Positions 11,541 through 23,881 of a stretch of 64,000 nt of DNA are shown piece by piece. The stretch covers positions 101,782 through 165,781 of the forward strand of contig JADIIU010000017.1 of the NCBI GenBank assembly GCA_027603945.1, read 5' to 3'. Each line of letters starts with the position of its first letter. The stretch's first letter is position 1. The notes beneath the pieces were generated by a model. The model saw nothing but the letters and a program-made list of their open reading frames with translations. It did not search any database and was not told where the DNA came from. The position numbers and the translations under genes are program-made. This DNA is from Terramyces sp. JEL0728 (lineage: Eukaryota > Chytridiomycota > Chytridiomycetes > Rhizophydiales > Terramycetaceae).

Positions 11541-12579
11541 ATGAAAGGAATTGCAATTTCTTCATACGTCAAAGTAGTTAGTAGCTAAATTAGTCTGTCA
11601 GCGAGCTTCAAATTTCAGAATTACCAAATCCCAAGTTGGACGGAAAGAAGGATCAGTTAGTGATTAAAGTAGTAGCTTCAGCAGCCAATTTCTTTGATAT
11701 ACTTCAAGTGCAAGGAAAATATCAGACCCAGCCTCCATTCCCATGGATTGCTGGATATGAATTTGCAGGAATTGTAACTGAATCTACTTCGCCTGGATTT
11801 AATGTTGGCGATCGTGTATTTGGTGGATCTCAAGGAGCCTATGGGGAATACGTCAAAGTTAATGTCAAGACCAACCCCGTCTTACACATCCCTGACGGTT
11901 TGTCGTTTGAAGAGGCTTCAACTCTATATATAACCGCACCCACTAGTTATCTTGCTATTTTTGAACGAGGAAAAGTACAAAAAGGAGAAACCGTCTTGGT
12001 TCATGCAGGTGCTGGCGGTGTTGGGTATTTATTTGTTAAATTAGCTTAATGGCGGTGCAAATGGCAAGGGCTGCTGGTGCGTTTGTTATCGCAACTGCAT
12101 CTACTCCAGAAAAGTTGGAAATCTGCAAGAAATTCGGTGCTGATGTTGGAATTAATTACAAGGACAAGGATTGGATTCAACAAGTCAAGAAAATCACAAA
12201 AGGAAAGGGATGTGATGTAATTTACGACCCTGTTGGACTGGTTGACCAATCTTTAAAAATCATTGCTTTCAATGGTAGAATCCTTATTGTTGGATTTGCA
12301 GGAGGTGCTATCGAAAAAATTGCCATGAACAAATTATTGTTGAAGCAATGCTCGGTAGTTGGGGTCTTTTGGGGAGGCACTACTATTAGCGACGCAAAAA
12401 CTGTGCCAAAGGTATGGCATGGAATTTTAAACCTCATAGCCGAAGGAAAGCTTAAAGCCACTGTATTTGAAAAGATTTATCACGGAATAGACACCGTCCC
12501 TTCGGCTTTGGAAGCTTTAGGCAACAGGGAAACTTGGGGTAAAGTGGTGATCAGAATGAACACTGGATCGAAATACTAA
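11541..12579 (+). CDS. Zinc-free quinone oxidoreductase (NADPH:quinone reductase / QOR type, MDR superfamily)
   Basis: A medium-chain dehydrogenase/reductase expected to reduce quinones or enones with NADPH. Three exons encode about 332 residues. The N-terminal GroES-like half includes IKVVASAANFFDILQVQGKYQ and GYEFAGIV. The nucleotide-binding site reads VLVHAGAGGVG, which the 20-nt intron 12025-12044 interrupts after the last Gly. NPxxxDVIYDPVG-like sequence follows. No zinc ligands of alcohol dehydrogenases are seen. The first intron is 11574-11593 (20 nt), after only 11 codons. The stop lies 13 bp from the stop of the convergent Caf120-like gene, so the two 3' UTRs must overlap. Confidence 0.88.
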
Positions 12580-12592
12580 AAAACATGCATTT

Positions 12593-15500
12593 TTATTTTG
12601 AAACTTCACTTTGACTTCCTTCTTCTGTTCCAGATTCACTGACGCTTCCCACATCGCTGTCGACTGGCCGTGCAGCTGTTTTAGACCGATCCTCTTCACT
12701 TTCTTCAGATTCATCGCCAGTTTCAGATTCGTCGTCGCTTATACTACCTTCGGATTCTTCACTAACACTGCCTTCACCATCTTCAGACTCTTCGCTAACA
12801 CTTCCTTCGTCGCTGTCAGTTTGCTTAGCCTGTTTCTTCTTACTTGATCTATTCCCTGGTTTTACATTCTTTTGAGGATAAACTGGCTGTGTTGGCATCA
12901 CTCCCAAGTAAGGTCTGGATATTGGATTAATCGATTCAAATGCCGGAGTTGGGGCTCTGTGATCTTTTAAACCAAGCGGTTCGTCTGCAGAATCATCTGA
13001 AACCGACCCATTCGAGTCAGTTTCTTCTTTGGAACTGGATGTGGTGAGGGAGGTATCTGTTGCGGACTCTGAGCCGGTGTTGCTGGTATAATCTGTTGAT
13101 ACCGATTTAGGTTTTGGGAAACGAGGCTGTTCGTCGTCACTTTCTTCCGAGCCGGATTCTGAAACGCTCCCCAAACTAGATCTAGTTTCCTCTGTCCCGC
13201 TGTGATCGTCGCCATCGTCCTGGTTACTTTCTGTCCCGCTGGTAGCTTTCGATCTTGCTTCAGAGCTTTGCGCATCAGATTCCGAAGAGCTAAGATAGGC
13301 AGAAGAAGCAGTCGAGGATCCACCAGTTTTCCAATTAATATTTGGCAACGAAAATGGATTGGCGTTTGCCCCTGGGGATACAGATCTGCGGTTTTCGTAT
13401 GTGTTTGTAGGAACTGCCAAGTTTTGGACTGGATGATGAAGTTGATCTACCAATGTGCTCATTTGTGAGATATAATTCAACATTGTTTGAATCAACATTG
13501 GATTTGGCTGCCTAGCTGACCCTTGCAGCAGTTGCGTCATTTGATCCAGAATAGGAGCCACTTTTCCAGCAAATACAGTGATATCTGTTTGCGTTTGAGT
13601 CCTAATATTACTTTATGCTTACGGAGGCGGTTGGATATAACCAACAAATCCAGGAACCATCCCTCCGCCAGGGACCATTCCCGGCGCTGGCCCTAATCCA
13701 GTCAACAGTTGTCCGGTCGGATTAGCACCGTGTTTACGGAACATTTCTCTTTCTTGTTGACGCCTGTCCATTTCAGCAAATAATCCATCGTGTAATTTTG
13801 GTTTTTCATCGGTAAAATTGTAATCCACCAGAATTTCTCCAGCAGTGTTTTTTTTCTTGTACATTTCCTTTTCCTGCTTGATCCTGCTCATTTCAGCCAT
13901 CAAGCCAGCGTGTAAATCGGGTTTCTTTTGAACTATTGTGTGATCTTGCATATTTGCAGAGCTTATTTGCATATTTTGGATTCCAATAAGTGCGCCGCCA
14001 GCATGTTTCTTCAGCTCTTTTTCTCGCTGTCTCCTATCAACCTGTCCCAACAAACCTATTTCATGATGCATCTTGTCATGCGGATCATGAACTGTACCCA
14101 GTAACGGACCAGCCAAAAACTCTTTCTTCCCCACACCTTGATTAATTCTTTGCACCAAAGAATTCTCATTAAACAGCTCTTCAACTCTTTCAGGCTCTAT
14201 CTGTCTGCCTTTTGCGCTCAGCTGAAATCAGCAATAATTACCATAAGATTTACATCCTGCTTGGCATTTGACACTCCGCTGATAAATGGACCAGACTGGG
14301 TAGGTCTATTGGTTGGAATTGTATTTTGCGCCAGCAAAGAGTTGTTTTGGATATTGGAAGTTTTTGCTCCTGCAGTAACAAAAGGTCCTCCACCAAGTGG
14401 CAGTTTAGAGTTCTGCGCAGGTCTAGCAAGCAAAGAGTTTTGGGTAATATTGGACGCTTTTGCATTGTTACCGATATCAAACAACGGTCCACTTGCGGGT
14501 ATTTTTGCAGAGAGGGGGTTAGATTGTGCCAATAGTGAATTTTCGGCAATATTAGTCCCGGTTTTGGGAAGACCGCCAATTAATGGGCCTCCAGTGTATT
14601 TTGATTGCATGACTTGAGCTTGGGCCAACAGTGTGTTTTGCTACATTAAAATAAGTGTACCGGAATACTGTCAGTTTTTGTGTTATTGACACTATCAAAC
14701 AACGGCCCTGAGCTAACACCTTTCTGTGCTCTGCCTTGTTGCACAGATAACAGCGAATTTTGCGCAATTTCATTCTTGGCTTGAGGTAATGCACCAACTA
14801 ATGGACCATATGCGCTTGTACGTTGATTGAACCCTTGATTCTGCCCCAAAAGAGAATTTTCCTACGATTATTATATACTCACAGCTATTAGAGCATCAGG
14901 TTTTGCAGGTGCAACATTGTTTAAGAATGGACCTGCACCAGAAACAGTGTTTCTATTCGATTTATCTTGTCCCAAAAGGGAAGATTGCTAGATTAATGGC
15001 GCATTACATTAATTGGTGCATTCGGATCATTCAGGTTCAAGTTATCCAGTAATGGCCCTGTGGTAGGATTCTTGGATAGTGGCCCAAGTACTTGAGCAAG
15101 AAGGGAATTTTCTTGAATAACAGAGTCTTGCTTGTTGCCATCCAAAAAGTTGCCGCCTAACTGCAAAGAAGCACCTGTCTGCTGTTGACCCAAAAGTGAA
15201 TTTTGCTAGAATTAGAAAAAGCTACTCCAATAACATCAGCTTCTTTTGTATTTGAAACATTAAATAATGGCCCACTAGCAACATTTCTAACTTGAGAAGT
15301 TCTTTGCTGCCTATCAAGCAAAGAATTTTCCCCAAATTGAGCTGGTGCTTTTTGATCGTCAAAGTTTAGGGACGTATGCCTTTCCTTCTTTTCTACTTCT
15401 TTTGAAGGAGGGAGGATATTTCCAAATAACGGACCAGCAGGCCGCTTGACTTGTTCTTTTTCAGCCATTCTTGCCAAAAGAGAATTTTTACCGTAAACTG

Positions 15501-17839
15501 CAAAATCGTCTTTCTTTCTTTCAACCTCCAACAATGCCTGGTTTTCTTTAAAGGCTTGCAAATCAACATTTGGATTAACACCATCAATTTCTTGCACCAA
15601 AACTTCCTCGTCTTCGCTTTGACTGCCTTCCGATGATCGCTCCACTTCAGATTCACTACCGTTGCCATCTTGACTACTTTCCATTTCCGAAGGTTCGTGT
15701 TCTGACTCTGGCACATTTTCTGGTTCGGGTTGAGGTTCGGGTTGATTGTAGATATCTCCCAACATGCTAGTCAAAACCGGTCCAATCCAAGGTATAAAGC
15801 TACTCATTGCACCAACAAGTACTGTAGGATGAGGCTTACCAACTGGGATGTTGTATGCTTGAATACCTTGACAAATCTGTTCCGCCCACACATACAGCTG
15901 CAAAAATTTAAAGTCCATTTCTTTTCTATCATTGACACTTCGTTCCCATTCTCCTTTTGCAATTGCTTCACACCAATTCAACAGTTTCTTGTCCTTAGAA
16001 AATGTAATCTTTTGTCGAAGGTAATGTGCAAAAGTTGTATGGGTTTCAATTACCGAACAAACCGGCATTGTTATACCTCCGACCTCGCCGAGGGACAAGA
16101 ATAGCTGAGTTGGCCAAGGAACATCTTTTCTACTTCTATTCTTTTCTGGTACTTTACTGATTTCTAATAGTTCTTCTTCAATAGCTGGCCCTTGCGAATC
16201 AATACCGAAAGCAGACAATATGGCAGTAATCCATTTCGATAGCTCGTGCGTGCTTGGAGTTAGGACAAGTACGTCTTGAGGAGGTCTGTTATCCAATCCT
16301 GAAATATATTCATTCAACTTTTCTACCCCTGTAATTTCGGGATATCCTCTTCCAAAATTTGTGGTAAAAGTTCTGGATCTTGCATGAGTTACCTGATCAA
16401 CTGTGGAAGGCAATTCAAAAATACCCTCAATCTTTGCCATTGACACGCTTTCGGTAATGGCTTCATTCGCTTTTTCTGGCCAAATCGTACAGATAGACCT
16501 AATATCTTCAATTTGAAATACTGGAGGCTTACCCTTTTTGGCGCTACTGGCTTTGTCATAAAACAATAGAGACCCTCTCTTGGACAAGTCCGTTGGCATA
16601 TGTTTCTTTTTCCCAAAGAGTTTAATTCCACCTTGGGTTTCATACGCTTCTGGTCCAATTTTCGAAGTGACCACCACATGATATTGCTTCCAGGTGTTTG
16701 AATACGGCAATCTTAGCTGTAAAGCGCCTTCGTGTCTAATTTCTCCCCGAAACACCTGCGATTTGAAAGGCTCCACTCCAAATTCTCTCCACACCCCAAC
16801 CATTGTTGGCCGTCTCAGCAACTTGTATGTAAAAAGCGAATTCAATTTTTGTAATTCATACATGGCCAGTCTGATTGCCGCAATCCAATGGTTAGATTGG
16901 ACAACTGAAGCACTGGAAAATAAATACAAATTAGATCCTGCATTTGAAAGCGCAAAGTTACACGTATAAGGGATGGGAGGGCTAGGTGCGGTCGGGAAGG
17001 CAACTGATACACTAGAGTGGAAGATTTCTGTCACACAAGATGAGATATTTATGCAGACCGGTACATTCTGCTGTTGTTTAATTGCAGCCATCAATTCAAA
17101 TGGTGGGTCCAGTTCATTCTTTAAAGATTGTTGAATAGGTAGACTGGCAGTATAACTAAAAGATGCTATCGTTAAATAATTCAAAAGCTATTGATCTGCC
17201 AATATACATATATTTTGGCTACACAGTCCGCAGATTTACTTACCCAGTTCATCTGGCACTTTCCATAAATTCAATATTGGACCCCATAATTCCATCCACC
17301 ACTTGCTCCAGAATGCGTTCTTGTCGGCAGCTTGTCCCGTAAGATTATCGGCAAACAAGGTCTTCCCACTAGCTCCCAGCAAATTCAATTTATAAACAAA
17401 TCCACAGTAATAAAATTTTCCATTCAAGGTCTTGAATAGTGAATCCAATTCTTGGAAATCTGGGGATCTAAATGCTTGCGGTTCATTTGGCAATTCTTTT
17501 GTTGTTGGTGTACCCGACTTTACTTTTTTAGGCTCTTTAATCATTGGAATTGGTTGTTCTACTGGTGCCTGCAATCCCTGCAGTGCGAGCAAGGCATCCT
17601 GCTTCAAATCTTTCTTTGCCGGCTGTGTTGGTGCATTAATTACAGATTCATCTTTTATATTCTCTTTTGTAATCGTATCAGCTGGAGGATTGTCCAATTG
17701 AATTAATGGCTTCCTTTCCAGTTGAACCAATGGCCTCTTTACTTGCGATAATCTTTTCGGAGTTTCATCTCCACTCAAGTCAGAATGTGAGGACTCTGTC
17801 GATTCTGTTTCTAACTTTTAATTTTAACTTACCACTCAT
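12593..17839 (-). CDS. Giant Caf120/Skg3-like PH-domain protein with tandem NSLL/GPL repeats
   Basis: One gene reconstructed from nine exons: about 1,674 residues. The first exon is only MS plus one base. A PH domain (about residues 110-330; FWSKWWMELWGPILNLW, then NHWIAAIRLAMYE) and a second PH-like region (WKQYHVVVTS) resemble the fungal Caf120/Skg3 family, linked to the CCR4-NOT complex or the cell cortex. Next come an acidic stretch, an array of NSLL...GPL repeats (14260-15497), helical units of the type GLxAExDRRQQExEM, and a roughly 300-residue Ser/Glu/Asp-rich tail. Introns: 17811-17832 (22), 17166-17243 (78), 15206-15225 (20), 14988-15007 (20), 14862-14882 (21), 14641-14660 (20), 14222-14241 (20) and 13602-13622 (21). 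The 78-nt intron could instead be a 25-nt plus a 20-nt intron with a four-codon exon. The start codon is 22 bp from that of the next gene. Confidence 0.72.
14260..15497 (-). repeat. Protein-level tandem repeat array (QNSLL ... GPL units)
   Basis: About ten degenerate units of roughly 30-45 residues, each beginning [QEK]NSLLxQ and followed 10-20 residues later by GPLxxxxxNxK or a variant. Four introns of 20-21 nt (15206-15225, 14988-15007, 14862-14882, 14641-14660) sit in phase 0 immediately before the Q/E of a QNSLL motif, so several units are bounded by introns at the same place. Other units in the array have no intron there. Confidence 0.8.
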
Positions 17840-17861
17840 ATTCGCGATTTGAAATCAAAAA

Positions 17862-20800
17862 ATGAAAAGTCATGATTTGCAACTGCAAGGGATTTATCAG
17901 CTGCGAAATCAAATAATAAAGGACAGAGAAGCCAGTGGAAAGACAACTGAAACTGTGGATAGAGAGAATAAAGAAACCAACACACTAGAGGATAAATCCT
18001 TTGGCCAGGCTAATACCATCGATAAACAAACTGCCAATTTGGAACAGGCGGGTTTCAAAAAGGCGGAATCTTCAAATATCATGGATTCCAAACAACTCAA
18101 AGACAAACAACTCAAAGACAAACGGCGCCAAACCAACAGAGAGATTATTCACATCCTGAAGGAGTTGATTCCCGATTTAAAAACAAAGTTCAAGACCAAA
18201 AAGACAAAATCTGCTAAAATTGACTGTCTGTTACTACTACTCAATGGAATCAATTACAATATTATTTTCAACAAAGATTTGGACAATTTACTGTATTGTT
18301 TCGTTTAGTAATCGTTGTTAATCCAGCTTGTATGACCATTTCATTTTGAACGAGCTGCAAACAAAAATTCTGATTGAAGGATTCATTATAGCCAAAAAAT
18401 ATTTGGATTTGTTTTGTTTGAAAATCAAGAAAAACAAACGATATTCAGAGTTCTTTCTTGACTTGATTCTACAAAAGCTGTCAATCAAGTTGAATGGAGC
18501 AACAGATCCAGATGCTATTGCGAAAATGGAGATGGATATTCCAAGCGAAATGTACAGTCCAAATTTGACTGATCTTGAAATGGAAGACTGTTCTGTGGAT
18601 TTTTTGCCTCAGTTTACAGTTTCAAAAAGTGGGGTCAAGGAACGAGAAACGTTTGGTAATATTAAAGTCATGAAAATACTTGAACAGTTATTTCTGCTCT
18701 TCAGCAACGACTACAAAATGCCGCCAGAGTCAATTCTTTCAAAAGATTATTTATTGATTATGAAAATATTTGAAATTGGATTTAGTCACAAGCTGATTTG
18801 TATAGAAATACTGCAAGATATCAGTAGTTATTATTCATCTGTAAAAAATAAAAACACCAAGAATATCAACGCGCTGATTGGTATTTTGAAAAACAAAAAG
18901 AAACCAGTGGACAAAGAATACATTATTCCGCTGATTCATGTGCTGTCAAAGGAAAAGGAATATTGGAGTTTTCTGAAACAATTAATCACAAAGAATTTCA
19001 GTTTACCAATACAAAATTATTTAATACAAAACATCACCCCTTTTAGCGTGAATGTGCTGGGGCTATTGATGGAGAACCACCAAATCCAATGTTTAATGGT
19101 TTCGCTATTGGGTAAAGACTTGCCCACTCAAATACAAGCTGCAAAGCAATTGGCTCTTTTTTCTCTTGAAAAATCATCAGCATCTACCACAAGGGAAATC
19201 GACTTTTACATGTATCATTTCAATATTTTTGTAAATGATATCAAGAGCGAAAACGAAATGGTCGGCTATGCTTTATTTATCCATTATGCAATCAAGCACT
19301 GCAAAAAGAAGGAATATTTGTGTTCTTATCTTTCAATATACTTTGAAAAAATACTAAAGAATAGTACAGAGCAGCAAGAAAAAGCAGTTTTATATTCAAT
19401 ATCTGGACTGCCCTTTGACGGGAAAATTATTTCAATTCTACGGAAAAAGAGTATAAATACTCGAGTCAATTTGTTTTTGTACTTGAAACGGCTGCTGAAA
19501 ACAGATTATTATTTAAACAGGCAGATCTATCGGATAATCTTTGGAGTTGAATTTGATTGTAATGTAAAGTACTTTATACCACTGGATGAGCTGGACTTGA
19601 GCCTCCAAATTGTAGATATATGTCAAGATATTTTGAATTATGGTTTAAAATATCATTATATTTGTTTGGATTATTCTATAAAAGATTCAGATTTACTTGC
19701 TAGTGTGGAAATTAGAGCGAAAAGTAACACCCAATCATTTCCTGTAAGCAAGACCCAGAAATCTGTCGATTCAAAAACAAAAAGTAATCCAGAACCGAAT
19801 GTCCAACAAACAAAAAAAGCTGAAATTGGAGGAGCAGAGAATAGGGAAAGTGCTGAATCAGGGGACAAGGAAAATAGAACACCGAGTGTACAAGTAGGCA
19901 AGAAAAAGGTACATGGCTGGAAGAGTGGATCAAGAGAGCTCCAAGAATCAAAGTTGGGGCAAATTGACAAAAGTTTATTTGAAATTCATCTGGAAAATGA
20001 AATCCTAAAAGAGACTGTTGAAAAACAAGTGGATTTGGAATTCAATAACCAAATCGACAGCATATTAAATTTGAATGTTTCACCAGGTGTTCAGGATATC
20101 CCTGTTGTACAAGAACTAGCAGCAAATATTGAAGAACAGCAAAGAGAGGCTATAGACAACCCAATAACTGCTATGAGCAGATCTCAATCCCCAAAAAACA
20201 ATTTAGAACCAAATATTGACGCAGGTTCCAAGAATGACTATCCCAAGGCACAAATGGGAATAATTGAAAAACTCACGCTGGAAGAACTGAATCAAAACTT
20301 GGAAAAAATCAATTTACCTCTAATAAGGACTCCAATATCCAGTCCTGGTAGACTCAGTATCGAATTAGGCGAGAATATAGATAAACAGCCCATGAAATCA
20401 AAGAGAAAATCAATCAGATTCGATAGTTCACCTCAGGATTCCCCTCCAGTTGTAAATGAAATATCACTACCTAATATTGATTTCTCTCAAGTGGAAATTC
20501 AACTGGCGGAACAACTGCAACATAATGCGGACCAAGAAGGTTTTTATTCAACATTCCAGTCTGGATTGAAGAATACAGTCAGCGAAAAAGACATTCTAAA
20601 ATCAACCGGTGCGTCTTCTAAACAATGCGAAACACGAATTAATACATCATCCGCAAAAGATATTGAAAATAAACAGAATGCACCTCCAGAATGTGTAGAT
20701 CCGCCTCGTTCAAGCTCAATAAGTGCAGAGATTGAACACAACACTTCTACGCGGCCAACAGTGAAAAATCAAAGTTATTCTACTCCAGAAAGAAATAGTA

Positions 20801-22071
20801 TGTTGCATGACAATGTGGATGATGGGCTGAGTGGAATAATGGAGCTGGACGAGTTGGAAAATTCACCTGTCAAGCCATTAGGAATGAACCTAGAAGCTGT
20901 GTGGAGAAAGTTAGGAGCAAGTTCGCCAATAATGGATGTCAGTATGGATGCAACTTTTAACAGCTCTACTCATCGATTTGTTGAACCAGATAATGGACAA
21001 AATATTAAACCAGCATGTATTATCAATATACCAGCCCTTCAAAGTGTTAATGTGGAACAAAATATACCAACAGCTACTTTTGAACAATTTGGTCCCACTT
21101 TGAGTTTAGGCAGCCCAGCCAACAGTAAAGCTATCAAGGACGCAATTGACCAGTTGATGCATTTCAAAAAGGAAACCCCCAATGTGCCAGTAAAAGAGCA
21201 GAAACCGGAGGAGTGCAGCATATTTACAAAAGAGGAGCACCAAGATACAAGTCCATCTAGGAAGGACGGGGAAAAGCTATCCACAATACCACAGACAAAA
21301 CACCTCTCAAAATCAATGAACATGCTGCCCAAAAAGAATAATTTCAAGTCCGAGATTTCACAGATAGAAGACTCTATTTATGGTAAGTATTAGTTAACGC
21401 GAGATATTTCAAGAAATTTGGCACCAGGCGAATCAATGATTATTCAAACTGCTGCGCCAATATCTATACCGATTATGAAGAAAACCTTAATGAAAGCAGT
21501 CGAGCTATCAGTTAAGCATTTGAAATTTGAAAAGAGCTTGGGCCAGGTGAACTATTTTGCTCTATATGCTGATGGTCTAATGAACGGATATTTATCAAAC
21601 GCAAATTTATCTGTAGATATTCCGCAAAGGTTCGTAGAAGCGTTACATCCAACTTTAAAGGAGGTATTCCTTTTGGATGCATCACTTTTTGGAGAAGTAC
21701 TGACAGAATTAAGTCTTGATTACCACCCAACGCGTACTAACCCCGATGATATGTTATTTGAATGGATCCAAGGTCTAGTTTCTGTCCATAGGCTGCTGCA
21801 GCCGTTGTCAATTTCTTTCAAGCAAATGGAATCGCAGCTAAAAAAACCAATATCCCTTGGCCAAGCGCTAGTTTTAGTTAGGGACAAGATATCCGTAATC
21901 AAACTGACTTCTCAATCAAAGATAACCGAAAATGATACGATACGTATTCAGTCAACCTTTGATTTGAATGGCACGTTTGGCTCAGTCAATAGAGTTTACA
22001 ATGCTGCAGCACCGTTTGATGTTCCTCTAAAAAATTGGATGAAAGTTTTGTTGAAAAATACGTTTGAATAA
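17862..22071 (+). CDS. Large protein of unknown function, helical N-terminus and long disordered middle
   Basis: Three exons encode about 1,390 residues. I do not recognise the family. Residues to about 90 are charged and carry a direct repeat KQLKDKQLKDK. Residues about 95-600 are Leu/Ile/Lys-rich and helical, possibly HEAT/ARM-like. Residues about 600-1,160 are polar and probably disordered, with many Ser-Pro/Thr-Pro sites (RTPISSPGRLS, RFDSSPQDSPP) suited to CDK-type kinases. The last 230 residues are again folded and hydrophobic. Introns are 18308-18326 (19 nt) and 21383-21403 (21). ATG 17862 is the first in frame, only 22 bp from the divergent Caf120-like start; a later in-frame ATG near 18080 is an alternative. 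The stop codon overlaps AATAAA. A nuclear or cell-cycle role is a guess. Confidence 0.7.
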
Positions 22072-22260
22072 AGATGTATTAGACTGTTGTTGAATATGAT
22101 TCAAATAAACAGGGATACAGTTGCCAAAATCCATGCTTTGCCGGTATTAATGCCCTGAAGGAATTTAATGGTGATACCAAAGCAGCCAACAGGGTAAAAT
22201 CCTTTGTTGTAAACCAAAGACGCGTACAGGTTTGTCCAAATTAAAAATTCAATTGCAGTC

Positions 22261-23835
22261 ATGTCAGTGTCAACGACCAAAGCAGCATCGACGCAACCAA
22301 ATACAAAAGCAACAATTCACGTAACAAATCTAAATAGAGACAAAGTCGTATTAATGAAACTGGCCAAGGACTTTCCTGGGTTTGAACGCATTTCATTTTA
22401 TTCAGAGTATATTTTCATTTCCTTCAAAAGTTTGCAAGATGCAACCAATGCAATAGATTATATTCATACAAAGGTAAAACAGAATTTATGCAGACTGAAA
22501 TGCTTGCCGCGTATGCAAAGAACTTGGCAGTTGCTCATCAGTATCCACCTGTTCAGATATCACCAAATCCAACACTGTATGTCGCCTTACTACCACAGTT
22601 TACCGACCAAGAATTCATAAACTTGATAAAGGAATATCCTGGATATGAATAGTACATATAACTAACCATAGCTGTCGCTTCTTTTCTAACCATGCCCTTG
22701 TCTGTTTTAAGACAACCGACAATGCGACATTTGCACTGGAAGATCTGAACAACACGACAAATTTACACTCTAATTATTCCAACAAAGGCAAGCCAAGCAA
22801 GTACGCTGGCTACAAGGAAGGGCCGGAATTCGTCAATCTGCAGCCAAAGAGAACAATTTACTTGACAAAGTTTTCTGAAAAACCAAAGGGTTCATTGCTG
22901 AAAATATTTATGGACTATGCTGGGTTTCAGAAAATCGCATTTTATCCAGACTACTCCTTCATCTGTTTTGATACTATTGATAATGCCAAAAATGCAATTG
23001 ACACTGTTCACCAAACTACTCAAATGAAGGCCAGTTTTGCAAAAGCCGAGTTTGGGCCGTTTAGCATCTCTTCTCCTATTGCTGGGCCAACAAGTTGTAT
23101 AATTTCGGTATCGGATTTCCCGCCTAGCTTGAATTACCAGGATTTCTGCGAAATTTTTCACTGTTTCCTTGGATGTGAAAAAGTATTATATTCACCTGCA
23201 ATTTGCTACGCCTATTATCAAGATGCGCAAGCAGCAACTGAGGCATTAGAGAGAATTAATTCAAAGACAAATTTAAACCTTGTTTTCGCACTTGACTGTA
23301 ACTATTTTGCTAATTTAGCTTATGACGAGATGGAAGAGAAAGAAAGTACGTTTTATTAACTGTAGGAAATGAAAATGCTCTAAATTTAGGCTATTCAATC
23401 CAAACATCGCCGTTCTATTCAGCGAAAGAACCGAATTTCTTTGCAGCACCAGCAGCAGAAACAAATTTATTTCCATTCTACAACGACAACATTGAGAAAT
23501 TCCCATACTTTAATGACCTGCCAAAAGATAATCTACAAGCTAGAGAGATATTTCCAGCGTTAGACCGAATGCACACATCCAGTCCAAAGCGCACCACAAA
23601 CAAAGCCCTTAGATCCCAAATAGATGCAGCGAAAACACTGTTTGATTCGCTACTGGAAAGAATTGATAAACCCACAAGAGAAATTGCATGTCAGACCGAG
23701 TCTCTGAATGAGTACAACCAATCGCTGGAGTTGTTGAAAAAAGAAAACGAACGGCTAAAACAGGAAATAGTGCAACGAGATATGGAGAGTGACAGATTGG
23801 GAATGTTACAAGGAATATTGGACATGTGCGAATAA
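22261..23835 (+). CDS. Multi-RRM RNA-binding protein with C-terminal coiled coil
   Basis: Four exons encode about 504 residues. Three or four RRM-like units follow one another: TIHVTNLN...FPGFERISFY...IFISFKSLQDATNAID, then TLYVALLPQF...YPGYEYCRFF...ALVCFKTTDNATFALEDL, then TIYLTKFS...YAGFQKIAFY...SFICFDTIDNAKNAID, then SCIISVSDFP...YAYYQDAQAATEAL. The xPGFxxxxFY pattern is typical of Whi3/RBPMS-type RRMs. The end (about residues 455-500) is a coiled coil rich in Leu, Lys and Glu. Introns are 22474-22493, 22652-22671 and 23346-23365, all 20 nt. The stop overlaps AATAAA. The ATG is the first compatible one, but an unexplained open stretch upstream (22080-22240) means the 5' end may be incomplete. 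Confidence 0.75.
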
Positions 23836-23881
23836 AGGATTCGTGTTTCTTTTTATTAATGCGACTAGTTTTAAAGTGTTG

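Noticed and set aside
17166..17243. Splitting the 78-nt intron into 25-nt and 20-nt introns around a four-codon exon
   Set aside because: The frame also works, but neither piece has the TAAY branch motif typical here, whereas the single intron ends with TTTAACGATAG.
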